Below are positions 42,538 to 50,265 of a DNA stretch of 64,000 bases, one piece after another (the stretch's first letter is position 1; each line of letters starts with the position of its first letter). A program made the translations under genes and the position numbers. Where the stretch lies: positions 26,625 through 90,624 of the forward strand of contig JBBRTV010000025.1 in NCBI GenBank assembly GCA_038243995.1. The letters run 5' to 3'. Under the pieces are notes generated by a model. The model was not told the DNA's origin and ran no database searches. It worked only from the letters and a program-made list of their open reading frames with translations. This stretch comes from Scleromatobacter sp038243995 (lineage in GTDB: Bacteria; Pseudomonadota; Gammaproteobacteria; Burkholderiales; Burkholderiaceae_C).

Positions 42538-43293
42538 TCAGGCGCGCCGCAGCAGGTGCGCATGCACCGCGCCCGCCCGCGCATGACGGTAGAGCTCGAT
42601 CCCGCGCTCGGCCAGCGATGCGGCGTCGAACGCGGCCGGCGCCTCGAGGTAGATCCAGCCCTGCGGAACGACGCAGTGAAGCGAAGCGGCCAGGGCCGGC
42701 TCGAACAGGTTCGCATCGAAGGGCGGGTCGAGGAAGACGAGGTCGAACTGGGCCGGGGCGCGCTTCATCCACGCCAGGGCGTCTGCCTGCGTCACGCTGA
42801 CCGCCGTCGCTCCGAGCTTTGCCTTGGAGGCATTCAGCCCCGCGACGAGTTTCGTCTCGCGTTCCAGCATCTGCACCGCGGCGGCCCCGCGCGACGCGGC
42901 CTCGAAACCGAGCACCCCCGTGCCGGCAAACGCGTCGAGGACGTTCCAGCCGGTCAGGTCCTGGCCCAGCCAGTTGAACAGCGTCTCGCGCACGCGGTCG
43001 GGCGTGGGGCGCAGCCCCGGCATGTCGGGCACCGGCAAGAGGCTGCGACGCCACTGGCCACCGATGATGCGGATCTCGTGCGACGCGTTGACCGCGGCGC
43101 GGCGCTCGCGCTTGTGCGCCAGCTTCTGGGCGGGCGTCAGCTCGACAGGAGCGACGACGGCGGCACGCGCCGCACGCGCGGCGCGCGTGTTGCGGACGGG
43201 TGCGTTGTCGTCCCACGGATCGGGTGCGCCTGCAACGTAGGCGTCGCGCATCGCGCGCGGGCCCTGCGGGGATTTCGGGCGATCGCGTTTCAC
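42538..43293 (-). CDS. rsmD: 16S rRNA (guanine966-N2)-methyltransferase RsmD
   Basis: 251 residues from GTG 43293, which overlaps the hisF stop as GTGA. The conserved core starts at about residue 68: IRIIGGQWRRSLLPV, GLRPTPDRVRETLFNWL, then the AdoMet motif VLDAFAGTGVLGFEAASRGA and the catalytic VFLDPPFDANLF. The Arg/Ala-rich N-terminal extension of about 65 residues is unusual; ATG 43251 is an alternative start. Coupling to hisF is unusual, because relatives have hisI there. Confidence 0.93.
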   Translation of the reverse strand: MKRDRPKSPQGPRAMRDAYVAGAPDPWDDNAPVRNTRAARAARAAVVAPVELTPAQKLAHKRERRAAVNASHEIRIIGGQWRRSLLPVPDMPGLRPTPDRVRETLFNWLGQDLTGWNVLDAFAGTGVLGFEAASRGAAAVQMLERETKLVAGLNASKAKLGATAVSVTQADALAWMKRAPAQFDLVFLDPPFDANLFEPALAASLHCVVPQGWIYLEAPAAFDAASLAERGIELYRHARAGAVHAHLLRRA

Positions 43294-44069
43294 TGGCGCA
43301 CCGCGATTCCACGGGCCGCCATCAAGGCCTTGGCCTCGCCGACCGTGTGATGGCCGTAATGAAAAATGCTGGCCGCGAGGACAGCGTCGGCGCCGCCCTG
43401 CTGGACGCCGTCGGCGAGGTGGTCCAGCGTGCCGACGCCGCCCGAGGCGATCACCGGCACGGGCACGGCGTCGGCGACCGCGCGCGTCAGTTCGAGGTCG
43501 AACCCTGCGCGCGTGCCGTCGCGATCCATGCTGGTGAGCAGGATCTCTCCCGCGCCGCGGGCGGCCATCTCGCGCGCCCACTCGACGGCATCGAGGCCGG
43601 TGTTCTTGCGTCCCCCGTGGGTGTAGACGTCCCAGCCCGGGCCGCGCGTGGCCGCCTCTTGCGGGCTGCGCCGCTTCGCGTCGATCGCGACGACGATGCA
43701 CTGCGCGCCGTACCTGTCCGACGCATCGGCGATCACCTGGGGATTCGCGACCGCGGCCGAGTTGAAGCTGACCTTGTCGGCGCCGGCATTCAGCAGCCGG
43801 CGTACGTCCGCGACCTCGCGTACGCCACCACCGACGGTCAACGGAATGAAGACTTGCGACGCCACGGCCTCGATGATGGGCAGGATGAGCCCGCGGGCGT
43901 CGCTGGTCGCCGTGATGTCGAGGAAGGTGAGTTCGTCCGCGCCTTGCTCGTTGTAGCGCGCGGCGATCTCCACCGGGTCGCCGGCGTCGCGCAGTTCGAC
44001 GAAGTTGACGCCTTTGACGACGCGACCGCCGGTCACGTCGAGGCAGGGAATGATACGTTTGGCGAGCAT
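43290..44069 (-). CDS. hisF: Imidazole glycerol phosphate synthase subunit HisF
   Basis: 259 residues, a TIM barrel. It begins LAKRIIPCLDVTGGRVVKGV with the catalytic Asp in CLDV; the second catalytic Asp is in YGAQCIVVAIDAKRR, and the phosphate loops are LTVGGGVREV and ASGGVGTLDHLADG. It uses ammonia from HisH to make IGP and AICAR from PRFAR. It is the last his gene in this cluster; rsmD follows by GTGA overlap instead of hisI. Confidence 0.97.
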   Translation of the reverse strand: MLAKRIIPCLDVTGGRVVKGVNFVELRDAGDPVEIAARYNEQGADELTFLDITATSDARGLILPIIEAVASQVFIPLTVGGGVREVADVRRLLNAGADKVSFNSAAVANPQVIADASDRYGAQCIVVAIDAKRRSPQEAATRGPGWDVYTHGGRKNTGLDAVEWAREMAARGAGEILLTSMDRDGTRAGFDLELTRAVADAVPVPVIASGGVGTLDHLADGVQQGGADAVLAASIFHYGHHTVGEAKALMAARGIAVRQ

Positions 44070-44134
44070 GAGGACAGGCCGTCAGCCCGCGTGTTGAGAA
44101 AGGGAAAGGGAAGGGAAAGCAGTCGAGCCGCGCG

Positions 44135-44878
44135 TCAGGCGACGCCGAGTTCGTCCGCCCGCGCTTGTGCGAGGGTGAAATCGAGCGCGCCGGTGTAGAT
44201 AGAGCGGCCGCAGATGACCCCTTCGACTCCGTCGGCCTCGACTGCGCACAACTGCTCGATATCGGAAATTCCGGCCAGGCCTCCCGAGGCGATCACCGGG
44301 ATCGTCAGCGCCTGCGCGAGCTTGACGGTCGCCTCGATGTTGATGCCCGTGAGCATGCCGTCGCGGCCGATGTCCGTGTAGATGACGCCTTCGACGCCGT
44401 AGTCCTGGAACTTCTTCGCCAGGTCGACGACCTCGTGTCCGGTGAGCTTGCTCCAGCCGTCGGTCGCGACCTTGCCGTCCTTGGCATCGAGCCCGACGAT
44501 GATGTGGCCGCCGAACGCGGTGCAGGCGTCTTTCAGGAAGCCGGGGCTCTTCACGGCGGCCGTGCCGATGATGATGTAGCTCAGGCCGTCGTCGAGATAG
44601 CGCTCGATCGTGTCGAGGTCGCGGATGCCGCCTCCGAGCTGGATCGGGATCTCGTTGCCGACTTCCTTGATGATCGCCTTCACCGCCGCCTCGTTGATCG
44701 GCTTGCCGGCGAAGGCGCCGTTGAGGTCGACGAGGTGCAACCTGCGGGCACCGGCGTCCAACCATCGTCGCGCCATCGCGGCGGGGTCGTCTCCGAAGCT
44801 GGTGGACACCGTCATGTCGCCTTGCTCCAGGCGAACGCAGTGGCCGTCCTTCAAATCGATGGCGGGAATCAGCAGCAT
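44135..44878 (-). CDS. hisA: Phosphoribosylformimino-AICAR ribotide isomerase HisA
   Basis: 247 residues, a TIM barrel. It begins LLIPAIDLKDGHCVRLEQGD with the catalytic Asp in AIDLKDG. Phosphate-binding loops are IQLGGGIRDLDTIERYLDDG and VIASGGLAGISDIEQL; the second catalytic Asp is in IYTDIGRDGM. It is preceded by hisH (13-bp gap) and followed 65 bp later by hisF in the usual order. Confidence 0.97.
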   Translation of the reverse strand: MLLIPAIDLKDGHCVRLEQGDMTVSTSFGDDPAAMARRWLDAGARRLHLVDLNGAFAGKPINEAAVKAIIKEVGNEIPIQLGGGIRDLDTIERYLDDGLSYIIIGTAAVKSPGFLKDACTAFGGHIIVGLDAKDGKVATDGWSKLTGHEVVDLAKKFQDYGVEGVIYTDIGRDGMLTGINIEATVKLAQALTIPVIASGGLAGISDIEQLCAVEADGVEGVICGRSIYTGALDFTLAQARADELGVA

Positions 44879-44891
44879 GGCGCGGGCCCGT

Positions 44892-45539
44892 TCAGGGCAT
44901 CCAGTGCAGGAAGTTACGATAGAGGCGCAGGCCGAGGTCGGCGCTTTTCTCAGGATGGAACTGAGTTGCGAAAATGTTATCCCGCGCCACGGCCGAGGTA
45001 AAGCGTTCGCCGTATTCAGTCGTGCCGGCGCTGTGGTGCGAGTCAGACGGCACGGCGTAGAAGCTGTGCACGAAATAGAACCAGCTTTCGTCGGGGATGC
45101 CGGCCCACAGGGGGTGGACGATGTCCTGGCGGACGCGATTCCAGCCCATCTGCGGCACCTTGTAGCGGCTGCCGTCGGCCTGGAGGCAACCGTCAAGCCG
45201 GAAGCGGCGGACTTCGCCGTGAATCAGGCCCAGGCCGGGTGTGTCCTGTTCCTCGCTGTGTTCGAGCAGCATCTGCATGCCGACGCAGACGCCCAGCAGC
45301 GGCTTGCGCGCCGCGGCATCGAGCACCGCGGCCAGCATGCCGGACGCGCGCAGCTCGCGCATGCACTCGCGGATCGCGCCCTGGCCGGGCAGGACGATAC
45401 GGTCGGCCGCATGCACCTCGTCCGCGTCCTGCGTGATGACCACCTCCACGCCCGTACCCGTCGCCGCATGGATCACCGCCTGCGAGACGGATTTCAGGTT
45501 GCCCATCCCGTAGTCGACCACGGCGACGGTCGAACTCAC
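44892..45539 (-). CDS. hisH: Imidazole glycerol phosphate synthase glutaminase subunit HisH
   Basis: 215 residues from GTG 45539, overlapping the hisB stop as GTGA. It begins TVAVVDYGMGNLKSVSQA. The nucleophile is Cys in PLLGVCVGMQMLLEHSEEQD, and the His-Glu pair is in FATQFHPEKSADLGL. It supplies ammonia to HisF. In several Burkholderiales an extra membrane gene lies between hisB and hisH; here they overlap directly. Confidence 0.97.
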   Translation of the reverse strand: MSSTVAVVDYGMGNLKSVSQAVIHAATGTGVEVVITQDADEVHAADRIVLPGQGAIRECMRELRASGMLAAVLDAAARKPLLGVCVGMQMLLEHSEEQDTPGLGLIHGEVRRFRLDGCLQADGSRYKVPQMGWNRVRQDIVHPLWAGIPDESWFYFVHSFYAVPSDSHHSAGTTEYGERFTSAVARDNIFATQFHPEKSADLGLRLYRNFLHWMP

Positions 45540-46132
45540 AGCGACCCCTTCGTCGAAGGAATCACCCCCAGCGAGCGCTCGTCCAGCGTCATCGCCATCC
45601 GCAATGCGCGGCCGAAGGCCTTGAAGATCGTCTCTGCCTGGTGGTGGGCGTTGTGGCCCTTGAGGTTGTCGATGTGGAGCGAGACGCCAGCATGGTTCGA
45701 GAAGCCCTGGAAGAACTCGAACGCGAGTTGCGTGTCGAACGCGCCGATCATGCCGGCCTTGAAGGCGACGTCCATGTGCAGGCCCGGGCGGCCCGAGAAG
45801 TCGACGACGACGCGCGACAGCGCCTCGTCGAGCGGCACATAGGCGTGGCCGTACCGCGTCAGGCCTTTCTTGTCGCCCACCGCCTGCGCGACCGCCTGGC
45901 CGAGCGTGATCCCGACATCTTCGACGGTGTGATGGCCGTCGATGTGCAGGTCGCCTTCGGCGCGGATATCGAGATCGATCAGGCCGTGGCGGGCGATCTG
46001 GTCGAGCATGTGGTCGAAGAAGCCTATGCCCGTCTCCAGGATGGAGGCGCCGGTGCCGTCGAGATTGACGCGCACGTGGATCTTCGTTTCCTTGGTGTCG
46101 CGCTGGACTGTGGCGATGCGGGGGTCGGTCAT
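45536..46132 (-). CDS. hisB: Imidazoleglycerol-phosphate dehydratase HisB
   Basis: 198 residues, the monofunctional dehydratase without the phosphatase domain of E. coli HisB. Metal-binding motifs are IDGHHTVEDVGITLGQA and GHNAHHQAETIFKAFGRALR; RHGLIDLDIRAEGDLH and the terminal SLGVIPSTKG also match. ATG 46132 overlaps the hisC stop (ATGA). Histidinol-phosphate phosphatase must be encoded elsewhere. Confidence 0.97.
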   Translation of the reverse strand: MTDPRIATVQRDTKETKIHVRVNLDGTGASILETGIGFFDHMLDQIARHGLIDLDIRAEGDLHIDGHHTVEDVGITLGQAVAQAVGDKKGLTRYGHAYVPLDEALSRVVVDFSGRPGLHMDVAFKAGMIGAFDTQLAFEFFQGFSNHAGVSLHIDNLKGHNAHHQAETIFKAFGRALRMAMTLDERSLGVIPSTKGSL

Positions 46133-47220
46133 TCCGTATCCAGGAGAGCGCCGCGCAGGGCGGCCAGGGAGAGCGGGTTCTCGTCGGGCGTGCCGATCGT
46201 GATCCGCAGGCAGTTCGCGAGCAGCGGGTGCAACGCGGAGACATTCTTGACCAGAACGCCGCGCGCCTTCATGCCTTCGAAAACGCGCTTCGCGTCGGGC
46301 ACGCGAACGAGGATCATGTTGGCCTCGCTGGGAAACGGCTGCGCGCCGGGCAGCGCCGCGATCCCGCTCATCAGCTTCTCACGTTCGGTGCGAATCGTCG
46401 CGGCCTGTTTCGCATATTCGTCGACATGATCGAGCGCGAACAGCGCCGCCTCGCAATTGAGGACGCTCACGTTGAACGGCGGGCGCAGCTTGTCGAGTTC
46501 CGCGATCAACGGGCGGCGGCCGATCAGGTAGCCGATGCGCACGCCCGCGAGGCCGAACTTGCTCATCGTGCGCATGAGAAGCACGTGGTCGTGGCGTCGG
46601 AGGCGGGCCAGGGAGTCGCGCGCGGCGAACGGCTGGTAGGCCTCGTCCATGACGACCAGGCCCGGCGCGGCCTCGATCACCGCCTCGATGACGTCGTCGT
46701 TCCAGAGGTTGGCGGTCGGGTTGTTCGGATAGGCGATGTGGATCAGCGCCGGCTCGTGCTCGCGGATCGACGCCAGCATCGCCGGGCCGTCGAGCTCGAA
46801 GTCCGGCGTCAGCGGCACACCGACGAACTTCAGCCCCTGCAGCTTCGCCGACATCTCGTACATCACGAAGCCGGGCACCGGCGCGAGCACGGTGTTGCCG
46901 GGAACGTCGGCGGCGAGGGTGAGCAGGCTGATCAACTCGTCGGAACCGTTGCCCAGCATGATGTCGCAGCCTGCGGGCATGTGCGCGTGCTTTGCCAGTT
47001 CGCCGCGCAGCACGTCGCCGCGCTCGGCGGGATACCGGTTCAACGCGACCTCGGCGAGACGTTCGCCCAGCTCGCGGCGCAGTGCCGGCGGCAGGCGAAA
47101 CGGGTTCTCCATGGTGTCGACCTTGACCAGGCCGGCGCTCGGCTGCACGGCGTAGGCATGCATGCCCTGCACGTCTGCGCGCAGGTAGCGGGTCATGCGA
47201 TCGGCGAGTGAACGGGTCAT
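46129..47220 (-). CDS. hisC: Histidinol-phosphate aminotransferase HisC
   Basis: 363 residues, a fold-type I PLP enzyme. VDTMENPFRLPPALRRELGE is at the N-terminus, LGNGSDELISLLTLA is the cofactor phosphate region, YPNNPTANLWNDD follows, and the Schiff-base Lys is in LLMRTMSKFGLAGVRIGYLI. Its ATG at 47220 overlaps the stop of the PIN toxin gene (ATGA), so hisC translation is coupled to a toxin gene. A second ATG at 47196 (MTRYLRADV) is in frame. It ends by ATGA overlap with hisB. Confidence 0.96.
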   Translation of the reverse strand: MTRSLADRMTRYLRADVQGMHAYAVQPSAGLVKVDTMENPFRLPPALRRELGERLAEVALNRYPAERGDVLRGELAKHAHMPAGCDIMLGNGSDELISLLTLAADVPGNTVLAPVPGFVMYEMSAKLQGLKFVGVPLTPDFELDGPAMLASIREHEPALIHIAYPNNPTANLWNDDVIEAVIEAAPGLVVMDEAYQPFAARDSLARLRRHDHVLLMRTMSKFGLAGVRIGYLIGRRPLIAELDKLRPPFNVSVLNCEAALFALDHVDEYAKQAATIRTEREKLMSGIAALPGAQPFPSEANMILVRVPDAKRVFEGMKARGVLVKNVSALHPLLANCLRITIGTPDENPLSLAALRGALLDTE

Positions 47221-47705
47221 GGCTTGGCTCCGGCAACCGAGGTCGGCGCCGGCGCTGCGCCGTCGAGGACCTCGGGGCCGATCAGGAAAGGATTGAGGAT
47301 CTGGACGCTGTCGACCTGCTGGCCGTGTCGCAGGTCGTCGGAGAGGACGTAGCGGCAGCCCTGCTGCTGTGCCGACGCGACGATCAGCGCGTCCCGATAG
47401 GTGAACCCGTAGCGGCTCTCGATGGCCCAGGCGGTTTCGACGGTGGGGTGGTCGATCTGCCAGGGCCGCCAGTGCTGGTAGCGGCGCACTTCCGCGCGGG
47501 CGTCGCCCGCGGAAATCGCGTTCGGGAATTTCTTGCGGGCGGCGACATAGAACTCGTGCAGTACCTGCACGGAGATCCTCCCGCAACGACGTGTCCAGCA
47601 CGCCCGCAGCCACTCCCGGGCCTGGTCGCGCCGGGCCGGATCGCGGTCGTCGACGCAGTAGAGCAGGACGTTCGTGTCGAGGAACGCGGTGGCCTGGCCG
47701 TTCAT
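47217..47705 (-). CDS. PIN-domain ribonuclease toxin, VapC-like
   Basis: 162 residues. The PIN fold acidic residues are visible: Asp10 in AFLDTNVLLY, Glu51 in VQVLHEFYVAARKKF, Asp105 in GFTYRDALIVASAQQ, and Asp123/Asp124 in YVLSDDLRHG. Such proteins are Mg-dependent RNases, often cutting tRNA or mRNA, neutralised by a partner antitoxin. It starts by ATGA overlap with the upstream antitoxin and ends by ATGA overlap with hisC. Its place inside the his operon between hisD and hisC is unusual. Confidence 0.9.
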   Translation of the reverse strand: MNGQATAFLDTNVLLYCVDDRDPARRDQAREWLRACWTRRCGRISVQVLHEFYVAARKKFPNAISAGDARAEVRRYQHWRPWQIDHPTVETAWAIESRYGFTYRDALIVASAQQQGCRYVLSDDLRHGQQVDSVQILNPFLIGPEVLDGAAPAPTSVAGAKP

Positions 47706-47935
47706 CGCGGATTCCGGTCGTAGAGATCTTCGCGCGTCGGATAGCGCCCCTCGGACTTTCCCATGCTCTTGAATTCGAGCGCCTCACGCATGGCGCGCTC
47801 GTAAGCATCGTCGTGCCGCATCTTCTCGGCCAGGAGTTCGCCGATCAGCCGCGAAACACTGGTGTTGCGGCGTGCGGCTTCCATCCGGGCCCAGTCGGCG
47901 ACCTGGTCTTCCATCGTGACGGTGACGTTCTTCAT
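47702..47935 (-). CDS. Ribbon-helix-helix-like antitoxin partner of PIN toxin
   Basis: 77 residues. The N-terminus MKNVTVTMEDQVADWARMEA then ARRNTSVSRLIGELLAEKM has the strand-helix-helix pattern of CopG/Arc-type DNA-binding antitoxins. The charged C-terminal half (EFKSMGKSEGRYPTREDLY) would wrap the toxin. Start ATG 47935 opens the conserved region. Its stop overlaps the toxin ATG. The 118 bp between it and hisD are locally AT-richer and may contain its own autoregulated promoter. Confidence 0.85.
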   Translation of the reverse strand: MKNVTVTMEDQVADWARMEAARRNTSVSRLIGELLAEKMRHDDAYERAMREALEFKSMGKSEGRYPTREDLYDRNPR

Positions 47936-48053
47936 GGCTGGGACATCCCTGAATCGGCGCGGAGCTTGGACGCGATATACACGCGTCGACACGAAGTCCG
48001 TGCAACACGATTTTCGTGGAACACGAAGTTAGTGTCAATGCGTCTATCCCGAT

Positions 48054-49370
48054 TCAGGCTTTCCGCAGCCGCATTTCCGCTGCGCGAGCATGTGCCTGGA
48101 GTCCCTCTCCATAAGCCAGCTCAGCCGCGATAGGCCCAAGGATGTGAGCACCAGCTTCGCTGACCTGGATCAGGCTGCTGCGTTTCTGGAAGTCGTACAC
48201 ACCAAGCGGCGAGGAAAAGCGCGCGGTGCCCGACGTCGGCAGGACGTGGTTGGGGCCGGCGCAATAGTCGCCCAGGCTTTCGCTCGTGAAGGCGCCGAGG
48301 AAGATCGCGCCGGCGTGGCGCAGCAGAGGTTCCCAGCGCTCGGGCTGGTCGCTGCTGACCTCCAGATGTTCGGGCGCGATCCGGTTGCTGATCTCGCAGG
48401 CCTCTTCCATCGAGCGCGTCAGGATCAGCGCGCCCCGGCCCTCCAGCGAAGCCCGGATGACCGCCTGGCGCGGCATGTCGGACAGCAGGCGATCGATCGC
48501 CTGCCGCACCTGCGCCAGGTAGGCCGCGTCGGGCGACAGCAGGATGCTTTGTGCCAGTTCGTCGTGCTCGGCCTGGCTGAACAGGTCCATCGCGACCCAG
48601 TCGGCCGGGGTGCTGCCGTCGGCCAGCACGAGGATCTCGCTCGGGCCGGCGATCATGTCGATGCCGACCTGGCCGAACACGCGGCGCTTGGCGCTCGCCA
48701 CATACGCGTTGCCGGGGCCGGTGATCTTGTCGACGGGAGGAATCGTCGCGGTGCCGAAGGCCAGGGCCCCGACTGCCTGCGCGCCGCCGACCGTGAACGC
48801 GCGATGCACGCCCGCGACGTAGGCCGCGGCGAGAACCAGCGCGTTGCGCTGGCCCTTGGGCGTTGGCACGACCATCACGATCTCGCCGACGCCGGCAACA
48901 TGCGCCGGCAGCGCGCTCATCAGCACGCTGGACGGATAGGCGGCCTTGCCGCCCGGCACGTAGATGCCGACGCGGTCGAGCGGCGTCACCTTCTGGCCCA
49001 GCAGCGTGCCGTCCTCGTCGCGGTATTGCCAGCTGCGACCGCAGGCTTCGAGCTGGCGCTCGTGGTAGCTGCGCACGCGCCGCGCGGCAGACTCCAGCGC
49101 ATGACGTTGCGCGGGGGTGATCGCGTCGAACGCGGTCTTGAGCTCGTCGCGCGTCAGCTCGAGCCGGGCGACCGATTCTGCCTGCACGCCGTCGAAGCGG
49201 GCCGTGTACTCGAGCACCGCGGCATCGCCGCGGGCGCGCACGTCGGCGAGGATGGACGCGACGCGATCCTCGATGGCCAGGTCGGCTTCCGCCGACCAGT
49301 GGCGCAGCTTGGCGAACTCGGCTTCGAAGTCAGCGGCGGCGGTGTCGAGCTGGCGAATCTGTACCGGCAT
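48054..49370 (-). CDS. hisD: Histidinol dehydrogenase
   Basis: 438 residues. The NAD-binding region is near VGIYVPGGKAAYPSSVLMSA. Further motifs are VDKITGPGNAYVASAKRRVF, DMIAGPSEILVLADG, AEHDELAQSILLS and IAPEHLEVSSDQPE with the catalytic Glu-His pair. It converts histidinol to histidine in two NAD-dependent steps using zinc. It follows hisG by 63 bp; the TA pair lies downstream before hisC. ATG 49370 begins the family's usual N-terminus. Confidence 0.97.
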   Translation of the reverse strand: MPVQIRQLDTAAADFEAEFAKLRHWSAEADLAIEDRVASILADVRARGDAAVLEYTARFDGVQAESVARLELTRDELKTAFDAITPAQRHALESAARRVRSYHERQLEACGRSWQYRDEDGTLLGQKVTPLDRVGIYVPGGKAAYPSSVLMSALPAHVAGVGEIVMVVPTPKGQRNALVLAAAYVAGVHRAFTVGGAQAVGALAFGTATIPPVDKITGPGNAYVASAKRRVFGQVGIDMIAGPSEILVLADGSTPADWVAMDLFSQAEHDELAQSILLSPDAAYLAQVRQAIDRLLSDMPRQAVIRASLEGRGALILTRSMEEACEISNRIAPEHLEVSSDQPERWEPLLRHAGAIFLGAFTSESLGDYCAGPNHVLPTSGTARFSSPLGVYDFQKRSSLIQVSEAGAHILGPIAAELAYGEGLQAHARAAEMRLRKA

Positions 49371-49433
49371 GGTGGGGAGGCTTCGAAGGCTATTGCAGGG
49401 GTTCGGGGAGAGTGCGTGCTCGTACACAGCTTC

Positions 49434-50093
49434 TCAGGCCTGCTTGCCCATCGCACCGGCAAAGGCGGCGATGAGGGCGCGGATGCGCTCGCGCTTGAGC
49501 TTGAGCGCGGCCTGATTCACGACCAGGCGCGAGGAAATGTCCATGATGCGCTCGACTTCGACCAGGCGGTTCGCCTTCAGCGTGGACCCGGTCGACACCA
49601 GGTCGACGATGGCGTCCGCGAGACCCGTCAACGGTGCCAGCTCCATCGAGCCGTACAGCTTGATCAGGTCGACGTGGACGCCCTTGTCGGCAAAATGCTG
49701 GCGCGCGACGGCGGTGTACTTCGTGGCCACGCGGATCCGCGAGCCTTGCTTGACGGCGGCTTCGTAGTCGAAGTCAGCGCGCGTGGCGACGCTCATGCGG
49801 CACTTGGCGATCTGCAGGTCGAGCGGCTGGTACAGGCCGCCTTCGCCGTCGGTCTCGGCCGCATGCTCCAGCAGTACATCCTTGCCTGCGACGCCGACAT
49901 CGGCACCCCCATGCTGCACGTAGGTGGGCACGTCGGTCGCACGTACCAGCACCACGCGCACGTCGGGCTGGTTCGTCGCCAGGATGAGCTTGCGCGTCTT
50001 CTCCGGATCTTCGGTGACCACGATGCCCGCCGCGGCCAGCAGCGGCAAAGTCTCTTCGAAGATCCGGCCCTTCGACAAGGCGAGCGTCAACAT
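49434..50093 (-). CDS. hisG: ATP phosphoribosyltransferase, short form HisG
   Basis: 219 residues, the short (HisGS) form that lacks the C-terminal regulatory domain and works with HisZ. It begins MLTLALSKGRIFEETLPLLA; motifs include GGADVGVAGKDVLLEH, RVATKYTAVARQHFADKGVH and the PRPP loop GLADAIVDLVSTGSTLKANR. It catalyses the first step of histidine synthesis from PRPP and ATP. hisZ is not in this window; in related genomes it lies elsewhere. Start ATG 50093. Confidence 0.97.
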   Translation of the reverse strand: MLTLALSKGRIFEETLPLLAAAGIVVTEDPEKTRKLILATNQPDVRVVLVRATDVPTYVQHGGADVGVAGKDVLLEHAAETDGEGGLYQPLDLQIAKCRMSVATRADFDYEAAVKQGSRIRVATKYTAVARQHFADKGVHVDLIKLYGSMELAPLTGLADAIVDLVSTGSTLKANRLVEVERIMDISSRLVVNQAALKLKRERIRALIAAFAGAMGKQA

Positions 50094-50224
50094 GTTCGAT
50101 CTCCGATACTCAAGCAGAACGCACTGCGGCCAGGGGCCGTCATTCCCACCCTCGACGGTTCCAGCCGGCCGCAGGCCCATCCGAGGAAAGGGAAGCGAAG
50201 CTCGCAGCCGAGCAAAACCAAACA

Positions 50225-50262
50225 CCCCCCTCGGGGGGCAGCGACCGGAGGGAGCGTGGGGG
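50225..50262. repeat. G/C-run intergenic element between murA and hisG
   Basis: CCCCCC-TC-GGGGGG forms a 6-bp stem at 50225-50238, followed by a GCAGCGACCGGAGGGAGCG segment and a second G-run. The same arrangement, as I recall, recurs as an intergenic element in many Burkholderiales genomes, though only one copy was seen here. It may act as a terminator or mRNA-stability hairpin for murA before hisG. Confidence 0.45.
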
Positions 50263-50265
50263 TCG

